A stretch of 64,000 nucleotides of DNA from Chryseobacterium sp. JM1 (GCF_000737715.1 NZ_JPRN01000005.1:62001-126000); one strand, 5' to 3'; positions 45,260-54,207 are shown, counted from the stretch's first letter. Notes: generated from the letters alone by a model not told the origin. A program made the numbers and translations.

Positions 45260-46336
45260 ATGAAGAAAACAGCCTTATACGATAAACACGTTTCTTTGGG
45301 CGCTAAAATCGTACCTTTTGCAGGTTTTGAAATGCCTGTACAGTATTCTGGTGTAACAGACGAGCATTTTGCAGTAAGAGAAAAAGCAGGATTGTTCGAT
45401 GTTTCGCACATGGGACAGTTTTTTATTGAAGGACCGGGATCTAAAGACCTTTTACAGTTTGTGACGACCAATAATGTAGATGCTCTTGAAAACGGTAAAG
45501 CTCAATATTCTTGCCTTCCTAACGAAAACGGAGGAATCGTGGACGACCTTATTGTTTACAAAATGGAAGACGACAAATATTTTGTAGTAGTAAACGCGTC
45601 AAATATTGAAAAAGACTGGAATCATATCTCAAAATATAACACATTCGGTGCTCAGATGACCAATGCTTCTGACGAGATGTCATTATTGGCGGTTCAGGGA
45701 CCAAGAGCTACTGAGATCCTTCAGAAGCTTACAGATACCAATCTTTCTGAAATTCCTTACTATCATTTTGCCGTAGGAAGCGTTGCCGGTGTAAACAATG
45801 TGATCATTTCGAACACAGGTTATACAGGAAGTGGTGGATTCGAGATCTACTTCAACAACGAAAATGCTGTTGAGCTTTGGGATGCGATCATCAATGCAGG
45901 TGAAGCGGAAGGAATTGTTCCTGCAGGACTTGCTGCAAGAGATACTTTAAGATTGGAAAAAGGTTTCTGTCTTTACGGAAATGATATTGATGATACGACT
46001 TCTCCTATTGAAGCAGGATTGGGATGGATCACTAAATTCGATAAAGATTTTGTTTCTAAGGAAACTTTCGCAAAACAGAAAGAAGAAGGTGTTACGAGAA
46101 AGCTTGTAGGTTTTGAACTTCAGGATAAAGGAGTTCCAAGACATGATTATCCGGTAGTGGATGCAGAAGGAAATGTAATTGGAAAAGTAACTTCAGGAAC
46201 ACAGTCTCCAATGAAAAAGGTAGGTTTGGGTCTTGCTTATGTAGACAAACCTCATTTCAAACTGGGTTCTGAAATTTTTATTCAGGTAAGAAATAAGAAC
46301 ATTCCTGCAAAAGTAGTGAAAGCTCCTTTCGTATAA
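45260..46336 (+). CDS. gcvT: Glycine cleavage system T protein (aminomethyltransferase)
   Basis: The 358-residue tetrahydrofolate-dependent enzyme moves the methylene group from the H-protein to THF. It has the family motifs [42 protein letters not shown] and [15 protein letters not shown]. It is probably cotranscribed with idi and the small exported protein. I see no glycine riboswitch upstream. Confidence 0.97.
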   Translation: MKKTALYDKHVSLGAKIVPFAGFEMPVQYSGVTDEHFAVREKAGLFDVSHMGQFFIEGPGSKDLLQFVTTNNVDALENGKAQYSCLPNENGGIVDDLIVYKMEDDKYFVVVNASNIEKDWNHISKYNTFGAQMTNASDEMSLLAVQGPRATEILQKLTDTNLSEIPYYHFAVGSVAGVNNVIISNTGYTGSGGFEIYFNNENAVELWDAIINAGEAEGIVPAGLAARDTLRLEKGFCLYGNDIDDTTSPIEAGLGWITKFDKDFVSKETFAKQKEEGVTRKLVGFELQDKGVPRHDYPVVDAEGNVIGKVTSGTQSPMKKVGLGLAYVDKPHFKLGSEIFIQVRNKNIPAKVVKAPFV

Positions 46337-46354
46337 TTGTTCAAAAAAATATTC

Positions 46355-46390
46355 AAAAAAAGGCTGTAATTCATTTTACAGCCTTTTTTT
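46355..46390. terminator. Bidirectional terminator gcvT / GG-peptide gene
   Basis: A perfect 15-bp stem (AAAAAAAGGCTGTAA) with a 6-nt loop has A- and T-tracts on both sides, so it can serve both convergent genes. Confidence 0.92.
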
Positions 46391-46394
46391 GTGA

Positions 46395-46589
46395 TTAATA
46401 GCAGATACAGCAAACCTTTCTGTCCGGACTGCAGGCATCGCCGACTCCCGGAGTGTTGGAAATAACGCCGCCGCCAGGTCCGCAAAGAGTAAAGCAGTTA
46501 ACAATCGGTGGTCTAACACCTCCGATAATCTCTTTTAATGCTGATCTTGTAAGATTCTTTGTTTTTAAAAAGTTTTTTGTCATGGTCAT
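46395..46589 (-). CDS. Double-glycine-leader, cysteine-rich 'bacteriocin-like' peptide 1
   Basis: The 64-residue peptide has a leader (1-24) of the form MTMTKNFLKTKNLTRSALKE followed by IIGG, a double-glycine (GG23-24) processing site. The 40-residue core has six cysteines (32, 36, 53, 60, 61, 63) and many Gly/Pro residues. M3 is an alternative start. This is the leader type seen in many Chryseobacterium peptides annotated only as bacteriocin-like. No C39 peptidase ABC transporter or modification enzyme is adjacent. Export and function are inferred from the leader alone. Confidence 0.8.
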   Translation of the reverse strand: MTMTKNFLKTKNLTRSALKEIIGGVRPPIVNCFTLCGPGGGVISNTPGVGDACSPDRKVCCICY

Positions 46590-46764
46590 ATTTTTTGGTG
46601 ATAATAAATATAAGTCTTTAATAATTAATCATTTAAAAAAAGCTAATAAATATTAATTCCTGTTATTTTAAAATTATCCTGATTAAATAATCATAAAGTA
46701 TAATTAAAGCTGAGTTAATAGACTTGTTCTTCCAATTATCTTTTTTTGCAGGGAAAAATAATTG

Positions 46765-48516
46765 ATGGAAAATAATAACTCAATCAACAGACGAAAATTT
46801 CTTAAACATTCATTATTGGCTGCGGGAGGAATCCTGATAGCTCCTTTAATTGAAAGTTGTACCAATGATGATTTTACCGACATCGGAAATGCTCCGGATA
46901 ATCTGAAAAATGCAGGATTTGAAACCGGAGTAGCCAGTTTTGATCCCTCAGAAACAGGAGTCATTATCTGGACAAGGTATTCCACAGGTATTAATGCCGA
47001 AATTATCTGGGAAGTAAGCAGAAACAGTAGCTTTTCCGATATAGTGAGGAAAGGACAGGTGAATGTAACTTCAGTGAATGATTTCACAGTTGCAGTGGAC
47101 GTTCAGAACATTCCTTCTCATACAAAATACTATTACAGGTTTTACAATATTAAGACCAAAGAAAGCAGCATCACAGGAGAAACGCTCACTCTACCATCAA
47201 AAACAGATTCTGTAAACGAAGTGAAAATGGCCGTGGTTTCCTGTTCCAATTTTCCTGCAGGGCTTTTCAATGTATATGGAGCAATAGCCCAATCTGACGC
47301 CGATGTAGTGGTTCATCTTGGAGATTACATCTATGAATACGCTCCTGGACAGTATGGAACCAATCCTTACACCAATCCGCTGGGAAGAGCTCATCAACCG
47401 GCGAAGGAAATCCTTACCCTCGCCGATTACCGTGAAAGATACAGACAATACAGAGGAGACAAGAATCTTATGCTTCTTCATCAAAAGAAACCTTTTATCT
47501 GCGTTTGGGATGATCATGAATTCGCCAACGACACTTATAAATCCGGAGCAGAGAATCATCAGCCTAATGAAGGAAGTTTTGAGGTCAGAAAAATGGCAGC
47601 ATTTCAGGCTTACAGCGAATACATTCCTTTAAAAACGGGCAAGGATATGAGAATCTACAGAACCTTTAACTTCGGAAACATCGTGTCTCTTTATATGATG
47701 GATACAAGAGTAATTGCAAGAGATAAGCAGCTTGACTACTCAGATTATCTGGATGCCGCAGGAAACTTTGATCAGGCAAGGTTTAAAACTGATTTCTTAA
47801 GCCCCGGCAGAAGGCTGATCGGTAGTGAGCAGATGCAGTGGCTGGGTTCTCAGATCAATGCAGATACCGCAAAATGGAAAGTATTGGGACAGCAGATTTT
47901 AATGACCAAAATGATGGTGCCTGCTGAAATGCTGATGGTGTTAAATAAAATCCTCGCAGAAATAAAACAATACGGAAGTGCACAGCCTGCAACAATGCTG
48001 CTGCTTAAAAACACCATTACCCAGCTTATTGTTCTTAAAATGAGACATCTACAGCACGATCCTACACTTACCCCGCAGGAAATAGCAAGAGTCACCACAA
48101 CATTACCTTACAATCTGGATGCATGGGATGGGTATTTCATGGAGAGAGAGCAGCTCTACTCTATTCTGGCAGGAAAAAAAGTAGTAGTCCTTGCAGGAGA
48201 CACCCACAATGCCTGGCTGGGGAAACTGACAGATGCACAGGGAAATTTCATCGGAACAGAACTGGCTTGCAGCTCCGTATCTTCTCCCGGACTGGAAGGT
48301 TATCTTGGAATAACTTCCGATCCTACACAGGCTATAGAACTGGCTCAGGCGTTTTCGATACTTATAGATGATCTGGAATATGCCAATCTCTATAAAAGAG
48401 GATATCTGCAGGTGAAATTTACTTCCGCAAGCTCACTGGCAGAATGGAAGTTTGTAGACAATGTGGTTTCAGAAACTTATACAGTAACGACCGAAAAAAC
48501 ATACACCATCACATAA
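46765..48516 (+). CDS. PhoD-like alkaline phosphatase/phosphodiesterase, Tat-type lipoprotein
   Basis: The 583-residue protein starts at ATG 46765 (a TTG precedes it directly). NRRKFLK (about 8-14) is a Tat motif and LIESC a lipobox, so it is a Tat-exported lipoprotein. The PhoD family pattern includes an N-terminal Fn3-like domain (about 40-130) and the metallophosphatase core with HLGDYIYEY, WDDHEFANDTY and LAGDTHNAW. It should hydrolyse phosphodiesters or monoesters using Ca/Fe-type metals. Divergent from the GG peptide gene; ends in a terminator. Confidence 0.92.
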   Translation: MENNNSINRRKFLKHSLLAAGGILIAPLIESCTNDDFTDIGNAPDNLKNAGFETGVASFDPSETGVIIWTRYSTGINAEIIWEVSRNSSFSDIVRKGQVNVTSVNDFTVAVDVQNIPSHTKYYYRFYNIKTKESSITGETLTLPSKTDSVNEVKMAVVSCSNFPAGLFNVYGAIAQSDADVVVHLGDYIYEYAPGQYGTNPYTNPLGRAHQPAKEILTLADYRERYRQYRGDKNLMLLHQKKPFICVWDDHEFANDTYKSGAENHQPNEGSFEVRKMAAFQAYSEYIPLKTGKDMRIYRTFNFGNIVSLYMMDTRVIARDKQLDYSDYLDAAGNFDQARFKTDFLSPGRRLIGSEQMQWLGSQINADTAKWKVLGQQILMTKMMVPAEMLMVLNKILAEIKQYGSAQPATMLLLKNTITQLIVLKMRHLQHDPTLTPQEIARVTTTLPYNLDAWDGYFMEREQLYSILAGKKVVVLAGDTHNAWLGKLTDAQGNFIGTELACSSVSSPGLEGYLGITSDPTQAIELAQAFSILIDDLEYANLYKRGYLQVKFTSASSLAEWKFVDNVVSETYTVTTEKTYTIT

Positions 48517-48549
48517 TAATAAGGCTTTAATTTTCAATTTCTATAACAC

Positions 48550-48582
48550 AAAGAGCTACTGAATTTATCTGTAGCTCTTTTA
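48550..48582 (+). terminator. PhoD-like gene terminator
   Basis: A perfect 10-bp stem (AAAGAGCTAC, loop of 11 nt) is followed by TTTTA. Confidence 0.85.
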
Positions 48583-48643
48583 TTTGATTCATTTTCTGTT
48601 GATGGGATTTAGAATCTTATGTCAACAGGCTTAGTTTAATTTT

Positions 48644-49000
48644 TTAGTCTTCCACTCCAAAGAATTCTCTCAGAGCTTCTACATTCTTCTTATCATTTCC
48701 TACAAATATTTCATTATCCGTAATAAAAACCGGGCGTTTCAAAAAAGTGTAGTGATCCAGAAGCAAGTCTTTGAAATCCTTTTCTTCAAGAGATTTTGCG
48801 TCCAGGCCTCTTAGTTTAATCTGTGTAGATTTTTTGCTGAACAGGGCTTCGTATGATTTTGTTTTTTTATACATCGCTGCCAGTTCTTCTTTGGTGATGG
48901 GTTCTTTTTTGATCTCGCGAAGTTCCCAGTCTGCAAGGTCAAACTGTGCAAGAATTTTTCTGCAGGTATCACATGTATTAAGGTGGAATACTTTCTTCAT
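48644..49000 (-). CDS. ArsC/Spx/MgsR family thioredoxin-fold protein
   Basis: The 118-residue protein has CDTCRK (Cys10, Cys13) at the N-terminal redox site. It continues LREIKKEPITKEELAAMYKK and TFLKRPVFI, the typical RPV segment. It may be a glutaredoxin-dependent arsenate reductase or a Spx-like regulator; sequence alone cannot decide. No ars genes are nearby, so arsenic is not supported by context. A good promoter lies upstream (49059-49066). Confidence 0.87.
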   Translation of the reverse strand: MKKVFHLNTCDTCRKILAQFDLADWELREIKKEPITKEELAAMYKKTKSYEALFSKKSTQIKLRGLDAKSLEEKDFKDLLLDHYTFLKRPVFITDNEIFVGNDKKNVEALREFFGVED

Positions 49001-49058
49001 TGTTATTTTTTAAAGCTGTTATAGGTTAAATTTCCTTCTTCATTGAAGTTTCGTCTTT

Positions 49059-49066
49059 CAAAAGTA
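49059..49066 (-). promoter_or_regulatory. Promoter -7 element of the ArsC-like gene
   Basis: TACTTTTG on the minus strand matches TAnnTTTG, 59 bp before the ATG at 49000. Confidence 0.65.
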
Positions 49067-49122
49067 GGATTTAATCTAAAATTCTGGAAATTATTAAATA
49101 ACTTTATTAAAATTTTATAAAG

Positions 49123-49590
49123 ATGCAGAACAAGCCCATCACTTTTCAGTTTATTTCGGAGCCTTCAGATGTGAATTATGGAGGAAATGTACATGGAGGA
49201 AGCGTCATGAAATGGATCGATCAGGCAGGTTATGCATGTGCCACGACATGGAGTGGAAATTATTCGGTAACCGTTTATGTCGGGGGAATCCGTTTCTATG
49301 AGCCCATCAAAATCGGGGAAGTGGTAAAAGTAGATGCACAGGTGATTTATACCGGAAAATCGAGTATGCATATTGCGATCAACGTTTTCTCAAGAAACCT
49401 GAAGCAGCCTACTTTTGTTAAAAAGACCCATTGTATCATTGTTTTTGTGGCAGTAGATGAAAACGGAAAAAAACTCCCTGTCCCTGCATGGATTCCTGAA
49501 ACGGAAGAAGAAAAACAACAGGAAAAATATGCTAAACGCCTGATGGATCTCAGAACGCAGATTGAGGATGAAATGAAACCGTTCTTATAA
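49123..49590 (+). CDS. Acyl-CoA thioesterase (YciA/BFIT-like hotdog)
   Basis: The 155-residue protein has the hotdog motif GNVHGGSVMKWIDQAGYACA (about 23-42), typical of YciA-type enzymes with a catalytic Asp (Asp36), and a Glu/Lys-rich C-terminal helix. It hydrolyses acyl-CoA. The stop codon is followed within two bases by the 242-bp inverted-end element. A near-consensus promoter (TAACTTTA, 49099-49106) lies just upstream. Confidence 0.93.
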   Translation: MQNKPITFQFISEPSDVNYGGNVHGGSVMKWIDQAGYACATTWSGNYSVTVYVGGIRFYEPIKIGEVVKVDAQVIYTGKSSMHIAINVFSRNLKQPTFVKKTHCIIVFVAVDENGKKLPVPAWIPETEEEKQQEKYAKRLMDLRTQIEDEMKPFL

Positions 49591-49591
49591 A

Positions 49592-49833
49592 TAACTTGAG
49601 TTCGGGATAAGGCATTTCCGTTTTTATGATTAAGAAAGGAAGTCAGAAGCTCGAAGAGGGAAGTTATTGAAATCCAAAGGTTGAAATAGAGTGTGTTTTT
49701 ATTAATCTTTTTAAAACTATTTCAATACATTTAAAAGAAATTGTTAAATACTTACTGTCCAACAGTAACTTCCATCCTCCAGCTTCCATCTTCCAACCTC
49801 TTAATCTTAATTTCTTATCCCGAACTCAGGTTA
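49592..49833. repeat. 242-bp MITE-like element with 20-bp inverted ends
   Basis: TAACTTGAGTTCGGGATAAG (49592-49611) and its complement (49814-49833) differ at one base. Inside, two GGAAG-rich arms (about 49638-49680 and 49765-49797) are imperfect inverted repeats of each other, so most of the element folds as one long hairpin around an AT-rich centre. It starts 1 bp after the thioesterase stop. No ORF. Confidence 0.85.
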
Positions 49834-49894
49834 AATAGAAACTCTTTTGAATTTTCCATCACTTCAAAGAGTTTTAAAATTCACAAAGAATAAT

Positions 49895-49902
49895 TATATT
49901 TG
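49895..49902 (+). promoter_or_regulatory. Promoter -7 element of the fluoride riboswitch transcript
   Basis: TATATTTG is a perfect TAnnTTTG. The predicted start is just before the riboswitch stem at 49909. Confidence 0.8.
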
Positions 49903-49908
49903 CATAAT

Positions 49909-49967
49909 AAAGGAAATGGTGCTCTTCCTTACCCAACCGCTTTACAGAAGCTGATGACGCCTGATTA
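49909..49967 (+). promoter_or_regulatory. Fluoride riboswitch (crcB motif)
   Basis: The sequence follows the crcB consensus: stem AAGGAA/TTCCTT around loop ATGGTGCTC, then AACCGC with a GCTT/AAGC hairpin, then the signature GCTGATGACGCCT. It lies in the leader of a CLC-F gene, the usual fluoride-resistance context. The 3' CCTGAT (49960-49965) can pair with ATCAGG (49990-49995), which covers the AGG in front of the ATG at 50002. This suggests translational control; the platform is inferred. Confidence 0.93.
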
Positions 49968-50001
49968 AGAGATTATTAACCAATAACTGATCAGGATTAT
50001 T

Positions 50002-51306
50002 ATGTCAAAAAAACAACGGACACTTCATAGAAAAGCAATTTTTCATACCCAATTATTTTTTAGAAAATACCCTGCCCTGCCTTATATTTCAAAATGGCTG
50101 TGCATCAGTATTCTGATTGGTGGATTAGTAGGAACAGCTTCTGCGGAATTTTTACAGTCTCTGGAATGGGCAACCCAATTCAGAGAAAGTCATATCTGGC
50201 TCATTGCCCTGCTTCCTGTTGCCGGTTTTCTTATTGGCCTTTTATACCATTATTACGGAAAAGATGTAGAAGCAGGAAACAATCTGCTCATTGACAATAT
50301 TCATGATCCGAAAGAAATTATTCCGTTTAAAATGGCTCCATTTGTGTACCTGGGAACCATTGTTACGCATTTTTTCGGAGGATCAGCCGGGCGTGAAGGA
50401 ACGGCGTTACAGATGGCGGGAGCTATTGCAGACCAGCTCAGCAAACCCTTTAAACTTGATAAGAATGAAAGGAAAATTCTGCTTATCGCTGCCATTGCCG
50501 CGGGTTTTGGATCAATTTTCGGAACACCGTTGGCCGGAGCCGTTTTTGCACTGGAAGTTTTCCTGATCGGAAGAATACGGTATAATGCTATCTTCCCGGC
50601 TTTTGCTTCAGCTATTCTCGCAGACTTGACCACCAATCTCTGGAATGTCAAACATACCCATTACCATATAGACCTTATTCCCAAACTGGAATTTCTGCCC
50701 ATTTTATATAGTATTCTCGCCGGAATTGCTTTTGGAATCTGTGCTGCAGGATTCAGCAGAATGATTCACCGGACTGGATCTGTCTTTAAATCTAAGATTA
50801 AATATCCTCCGTTTCGTCCTGTAGTCGGTGGGATTATTGTTGCTTTTGCAGTTTTTGCTATGGGAACCACAAGATATATCGGACTGGGAATCCCTGTCAT
50901 TCTGGAATCTTTTAAACAACAGCTTCCACTCTACGATTTTGCTTTAAAAATGGTTTTTACCATCATTACTCTTTCTGCAGGGTTTAAAGGGGGCGAAGTC
51001 ACACCTTTATTTTTCATCGGAGCTACTCTTGGGAGTGCATTATCCCTGTTTATTCCATTACCGTTCGGACTGCTTGCAGGAATGGGCTTTGTAGCCGTGT
51101 TTGCCGGAGCTACCAATACTCCATTGGCGTGTATGCTGATGGGGATTGAGCTGTTCGGGGCAGAATCAGGTGTTTATATCGCTATTGCCTGCGTTGTTTC
51201 CTACTTGCTTTCCGGCCACAACAGCATTTATACAAAACAAAAGATCGGTGAAACGAAAAACCGAAGGTATGAAAGTGATGGAGGGAAGTCTTTTTCAGAT
51301 TTGTAA
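50002..51306 (+). CDS. eriC: CLC-F type fluoride/proton antiporter (EriC-like)
   Basis: The 434-residue CLC-family membrane protein has about 10 to 12 hydrophobic segments. It has GGSAGREGTALQMAGA in the ion-pathway region. In place of the chloride GSGIP motif it has EAGNNLLIDNIHDP (about 91-104), a substitution of the kind known for fluoride-selective CLC-F proteins. The fluoride riboswitch upstream confirms the role in exporting F-. The C-terminal tail is Lys-rich. The stop codon abuts a composite repeat. Confidence 0.94.
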   Translation: MSKKQRTLHRKAIFHTQLFFRKYPALPYISKWLCISILIGGLVGTASAEFLQSLEWATQFRESHIWLIALLPVAGFLIGLLYHYYGKDVEAGNNLLIDNIHDPKEIIPFKMAPFVYLGTIVTHFFGGSAGREGTALQMAGAIADQLSKPFKLDKNERKILLIAAIAAGFGSIFGTPLAGAVFALEVFLIGRIRYNAIFPAFASAILADLTTNLWNVKHTHYHIDLIPKLEFLPILYSILAGIAFGICAAGFSRMIHRTGSVFKSKIKYPPFRPVVGGIIVAFAVFAMGTTRYIGLGIPVILESFKQQLPLYDFALKMVFTIITLSAGFKGGEVTPLFFIGATLGSALSLFIPLPFGLLAGMGFVAVFAGATNTPLACMLMGIELFGAESGVYIAIACVVSYLLSGHNSIYTKQKIGETKNRRYESDGGKSFSDL

Positions 51307-51515
51307 GGAAGTTTGAGTTGGAGAGTTGGTTGCTGGTTGGTTGCTAGTTGCTAGTTGCTGGTTGATAGTAATTAAGATAATGAATCATTGTCTGACATCT
51401 AGAATTTTGGTTCTTGACTCTTGAATCTTGCTTTTTTCTTCCTAAAACTCAATACAACTCAAACTCTAAAACTCTCAAACCCTCAAACTCTCCAACTCTC
51501 AAACTCCCCAACCCG
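51307..51515 (+). repeat. Composite repeat, partial (A-B-C then inverted A')
   Basis: It begins at the eriC stop with gtttgagttggagagttgg (A), then TTGCTAG/TTGCTGG heptamers (B, about 51330-51370), a short tgtctgacatctag (C), and ends with actcaaactctaaaactctc (A', about 51455-51510) in the opposite sense. The A and A' ends make a long inverted repeat. Confidence 0.7.
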
Positions 51516-51526
51516 TATAATTTCAC

Positions 51527-51534
51527 TAAATTTG
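51527..51534 (+). promoter_or_regulatory. LysR gene promoter -7 element
   Basis: TAAATTTG (TAnnTTTG) lies 18 bp before the ATG at 51553, just outside the repeat. Confidence 0.65.
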
Positions 51535-51552
51535 TTACCATAAGCTCCATCC

Positions 51553-52431
51553 ATGTTTGACTACAGATTAAAAGTTTTCCATACCGCTGCCTCAAGACTG
51601 AGTTTTACGAAAGCTGCTGAGGAACTTCACATTTCCCAACCTGCTGTAACCAAACATATTAAAGAAATTGAAAGTCAGCTTGGTACAAAACTGTTTGACC
51701 GTAAAGGAACTTCTGTACATCTTACCCAGAGTGGAAAAATTCTATATGAATATGCAGAAAAGATCCGGAATCTCTACCGTGATCTGGAATTTGAGATCAG
51801 TCAGGTGAATGAACAGCATAAAGGAAAGCTGATTATCGGAGCCAGTACCAGCGTTGCACAATATGTTTTGCCTGAACTCCTGGCTAAATTCAATACGTAT
51901 TACAAAGAAATTAAGATCGAACTGATCGCCCACAATACCGAAATTATTTCCGAACTTTTAAAAGAAGGGAAAATAGACCTCGGAATTATTGAAGGAGAAT
52001 CTCAATCATCTTTCTTTGACTATAAAATTTTTAAAGCTGATGAGATTGTTCTTACCGCAAAAGCTAATCATCCATTAGCTCAGAAAACGTTAAACCTAAA
52101 AGATCTATACGACTTAAACTTGATCTTCCGTGAGCAGGGCTCCGGTACTCAGGAATTCATCCAAAACCGTTTAAAGGAAAAAGGAATCAATATCGAAGAG
52201 CTCAACACGGTTATGCAGCTGGGAAGCAGTGAAAGCATCAAAAACTATCTTTTACATTCGGACTGTATGGCCTTTTTGTCGATCAGTACCATTTTAAACG
52301 AATTAAAAAACAATACGCTGACCATCATAGATATCAGGAATTTCAGTATTGAAAGAAATTTTCACTTTATTCTTCCGAAAGGGGAACAGTCGGAGATGAT
52401 TAGACTATTTTTGAGATTTGTGAGAAGTTAA
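51553..52431 (+). CDS. LysR-family transcriptional regulator
   Basis: The 292-residue protein has an N-terminal winged HTH (about 1-65, LSFTKAAEELHISQPAVTKHIKEIESQLGTKLF) and a periplasmic-binding-type sensor (about 90-290). It reads the same way as the YeiH-like gene 442 bp downstream, so it may regulate that gene, as CysB/CbbR-type LysR proteins do beside yeiH. Effector unknown. Its stop codon meets a reversed composite repeat. Confidence 0.93.
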   Translation: MFDYRLKVFHTAASRLSFTKAAEELHISQPAVTKHIKEIESQLGTKLFDRKGTSVHLTQSGKILYEYAEKIRNLYRDLEFEISQVNEQHKGKLIIGASTSVAQYVLPELLAKFNTYYKEIKIELIAHNTEIISELLKEGKIDLGIIEGESQSSFFDYKIFKADEIVLTAKANHPLAQKTLNLKDLYDLNLIFREQGSGTQEFIQNRLKEKGINIEELNTVMQLGSSESIKNYLLHSDCMAFLSISTILNELKNNTLTIIDIRNFSIERNFHFILPKGEQSEMIRLFLRFVRS

Positions 52432-52790
52432 ATGTTAGATGATAGGTTGCAGGTAGCAGGGATTAGGGATAGTGACGCAGTTTGAAACTATGGTCTTTTG
52501 ATCTGATTTTAGACGGAATAGATGTCAATGGTGAATTTGCTTCGCAAGTGAATGGTGAATTTTTGGGACAGATATTAGAGACGTCAGATTTCAAACAACA
52601 GACACAGACAACAGATGTAAAATAAGGCATCGTTATAAACCAGCAACGTTATTTTCAACCAGCAACTAGCAACTGACAACCCTATTCCCAACTCATTTAC
52701 TCTACAAACACTCGGACTCTCAAACTCTCCCACTCTCAAACCCTCAAACCCTCCTACCCTCAAACTTTCCCACCTCACAATCCATAACCA
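52432..52790 (-). repeat. Composite repeat, full copy in reverse (G'-A')
   Basis: Starting right after the LysR stop, it reads gataggttgcaggtagc (G'), agggattagggatag (F', short), then a tatggtcttttgatct tract (E'), tttgcttcgcaagtgaatgg (D', 52536-52555), a gacgtcagatttcaaac tract (C'), aaccagcaactagcaact (B'), and ctcggactctcaaactctcc (A'). The order is the exact reverse of 13204-13588 and 62941-63286. Confidence 0.83.
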
Positions 52791-52873
52791 AAAGTTATTC
52801 ATCATAATAAAATACGATTTACTTTGTAATACTATATTTCGGAATTTTGGAGTCTGATTTCAAAACTTATCTT

Positions 52874-53809
52874 ATGAAAGAGCTCATCCAAAATGAAATG
52901 ATCCGAAAAACTTTTTTTATTGTACTCGGTGTTGTATGTCTTACCCCGCTGGTTTCTTCTCCGATAGCCCTGGCTTTAGGTTTTGGTTTAGCTGTTCTCA
53001 TTGGTAATCCGTTCGAAAAGCATTTGCACAGATACATTCATTTGTTGCTTCAGATCTCTATTGTAGGACTGGGTTTTGGGCTCAAACTGAATGAAGCGCT
53101 TCAGGCGGGGAAGACAGGATTCTTTTTAACGGTTGTCAGTATTTTCACGGTGATGGTTCTCGGCTATATTCTTGGAAGAGTATTTAAGCTTGAGAAAAAA
53201 CTTTCTTACCTGATCTCTGCCGGAACTGCGATCTGTGGCGGAAGTGCTATCGCAGCTGTTTCTCCTATCATCAAGCCGGGTACAAAGGAAATTTCTTTAG
53301 GTCTTGCTATTATTTTCACCTTGAATTCTGTAGCGCTGTTTATTTATCCGGCTATCGGGCATATGCTGCATCTTTCTCAGGAACAGTTTGGGCTTTGGTG
53401 TGCGGTGGGAATCCATGATACCAGTTCTGTGGTTGGAGCGGCCGGAAAGTATGGAAATGAAGCTTTAAAAATAGCCACTACGGTGAAACTGGCCCGTGCC
53501 TTATGGATTATCCCGGTTTCTGTGATCACGATGTTTATTTTTAAAAACAAAGAGTCGAAAATTAAAATACCGTGGTTTATCGGGTGGTTTATCCTTGCTA
53601 TTCTTCTGAATACTTATTTTCCTGTTTTTGATGGCTTGAGCAACTCTGTCACCGCAGTAGCTAAATCAGGACTGAATCTTACTTTATTCTTTATCGGGTC
53701 TACTCTTTCGATCCGGACTTTAAAAACGATAGGAATCAAGCCGCTGGCTGTGGCTGTTATTTTATGGATTACCATAAGTGTGGGGAGTTTGGTTTACATT
53801 ACCAACTAA
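52874..53809 (+). CDS. YeiH/UPF0324 family putative sulfate exporter
   Basis: The 311-residue protein (ATG at 52874; a TTG nine codons upstream at 52847 is possible) has about 10 hydrophobic segments. Family motifs include SIVGLGFGLKLNEAL, SAGTAICGGSAIAAVSPI, and GIHDTSSVVGAAGKYG. The proteins are predicted exporters, with sulfate proposed for some; the substrate is not shown. Upstream LysR is the likely regulator. It is followed by a repeat rather than by a clear terminator. Confidence 0.92.
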   Translation: MKELIQNEMIRKTFFIVLGVVCLTPLVSSPIALALGFGLAVLIGNPFEKHLHRYIHLLLQISIVGLGFGLKLNEALQAGKTGFFLTVVSIFTVMVLGYILGRVFKLEKKLSYLISAGTAICGGSAIAAVSPIIKPGTKEISLGLAIIFTLNSVALFIYPAIGHMLHLSQEQFGLWCAVGIHDTSSVVGAAGKYGNEALKIATTVKLARALWIIPVSVITMFIFKNKESKIKIPWFIGWFILAILLNTYFPVFDGLSNSVTAVAKSGLNLTLFFIGSTLSIRTLKTIGIKPLAVAVILWITISVGSLVYITN

Positions 53810-53821
53810 TCTATTTTATTT

Positions 53822-53949
53822 TTAACCACAGATTACACAAATTTTCACAGATGATTGCGTTTTTCCAGCTGTAGAATTTTTATTATTAATGAAAATTTAT
53901 ATCCCATGTGATTAAAAATCTGTGTTCCTCTGTGAAAATCTGTGGTAAA
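53822..53949. repeat. ACCACAGATT inverted-end repeat
   Basis: AACCACAGATTACACAAATT (from 53824) and the complement of a related ACCACAGATTTTCACAGA end (to 53946) form imperfect inverted ends of about 28 bp around an AT-rich core. The rest of the gap 53810-54207 holds the peptide-gene terminator and no gene. Confidence 0.65.
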
Positions 53950-54126
53950 AAACAATAATGTAAAGAGATTTAAACACTAAGACAGATTTTCAAAGATGTT
54001 TATGGATATTATTAAGCGTGAAAAACCTTGTTATTTTTTTGAGAGAAATCAATTAAAAATTCAGACTCGAAGCTTTTGCTAAAAATTAATTTGTTTTTAA
54101 TCAATTTTCATCTAAACTTTAAAATG

Positions 54127-54155
54127 ACAAAAACCTTTTGGAAGGTCCCAAAAGG
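54127..54155 (-). terminator. Terminator of GG-peptide 2
   Basis: An 8-bp perfect stem (CCTTTTGG/CCAAAAGG, six-nt loop) is followed on the minus strand by TTTTTG. Confidence 0.8.
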
Positions 54156-54207
54156 CTTTTGCGTATTAAATGTGGAAATGTTTTAGTTTTCTTACTGATA
54201 TACAGTC

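Noticed and set aside
45240..45262. Glycine riboswitch before gcvT
   Set aside because: Only a 9-bp gap and no aptamer sequence; gcvT is inside an operon.
48644..49000. Confident arsenate reductase call
   Set aside because: The fold fits, but no ars genes are near and Spx-like proteins share the same motif.
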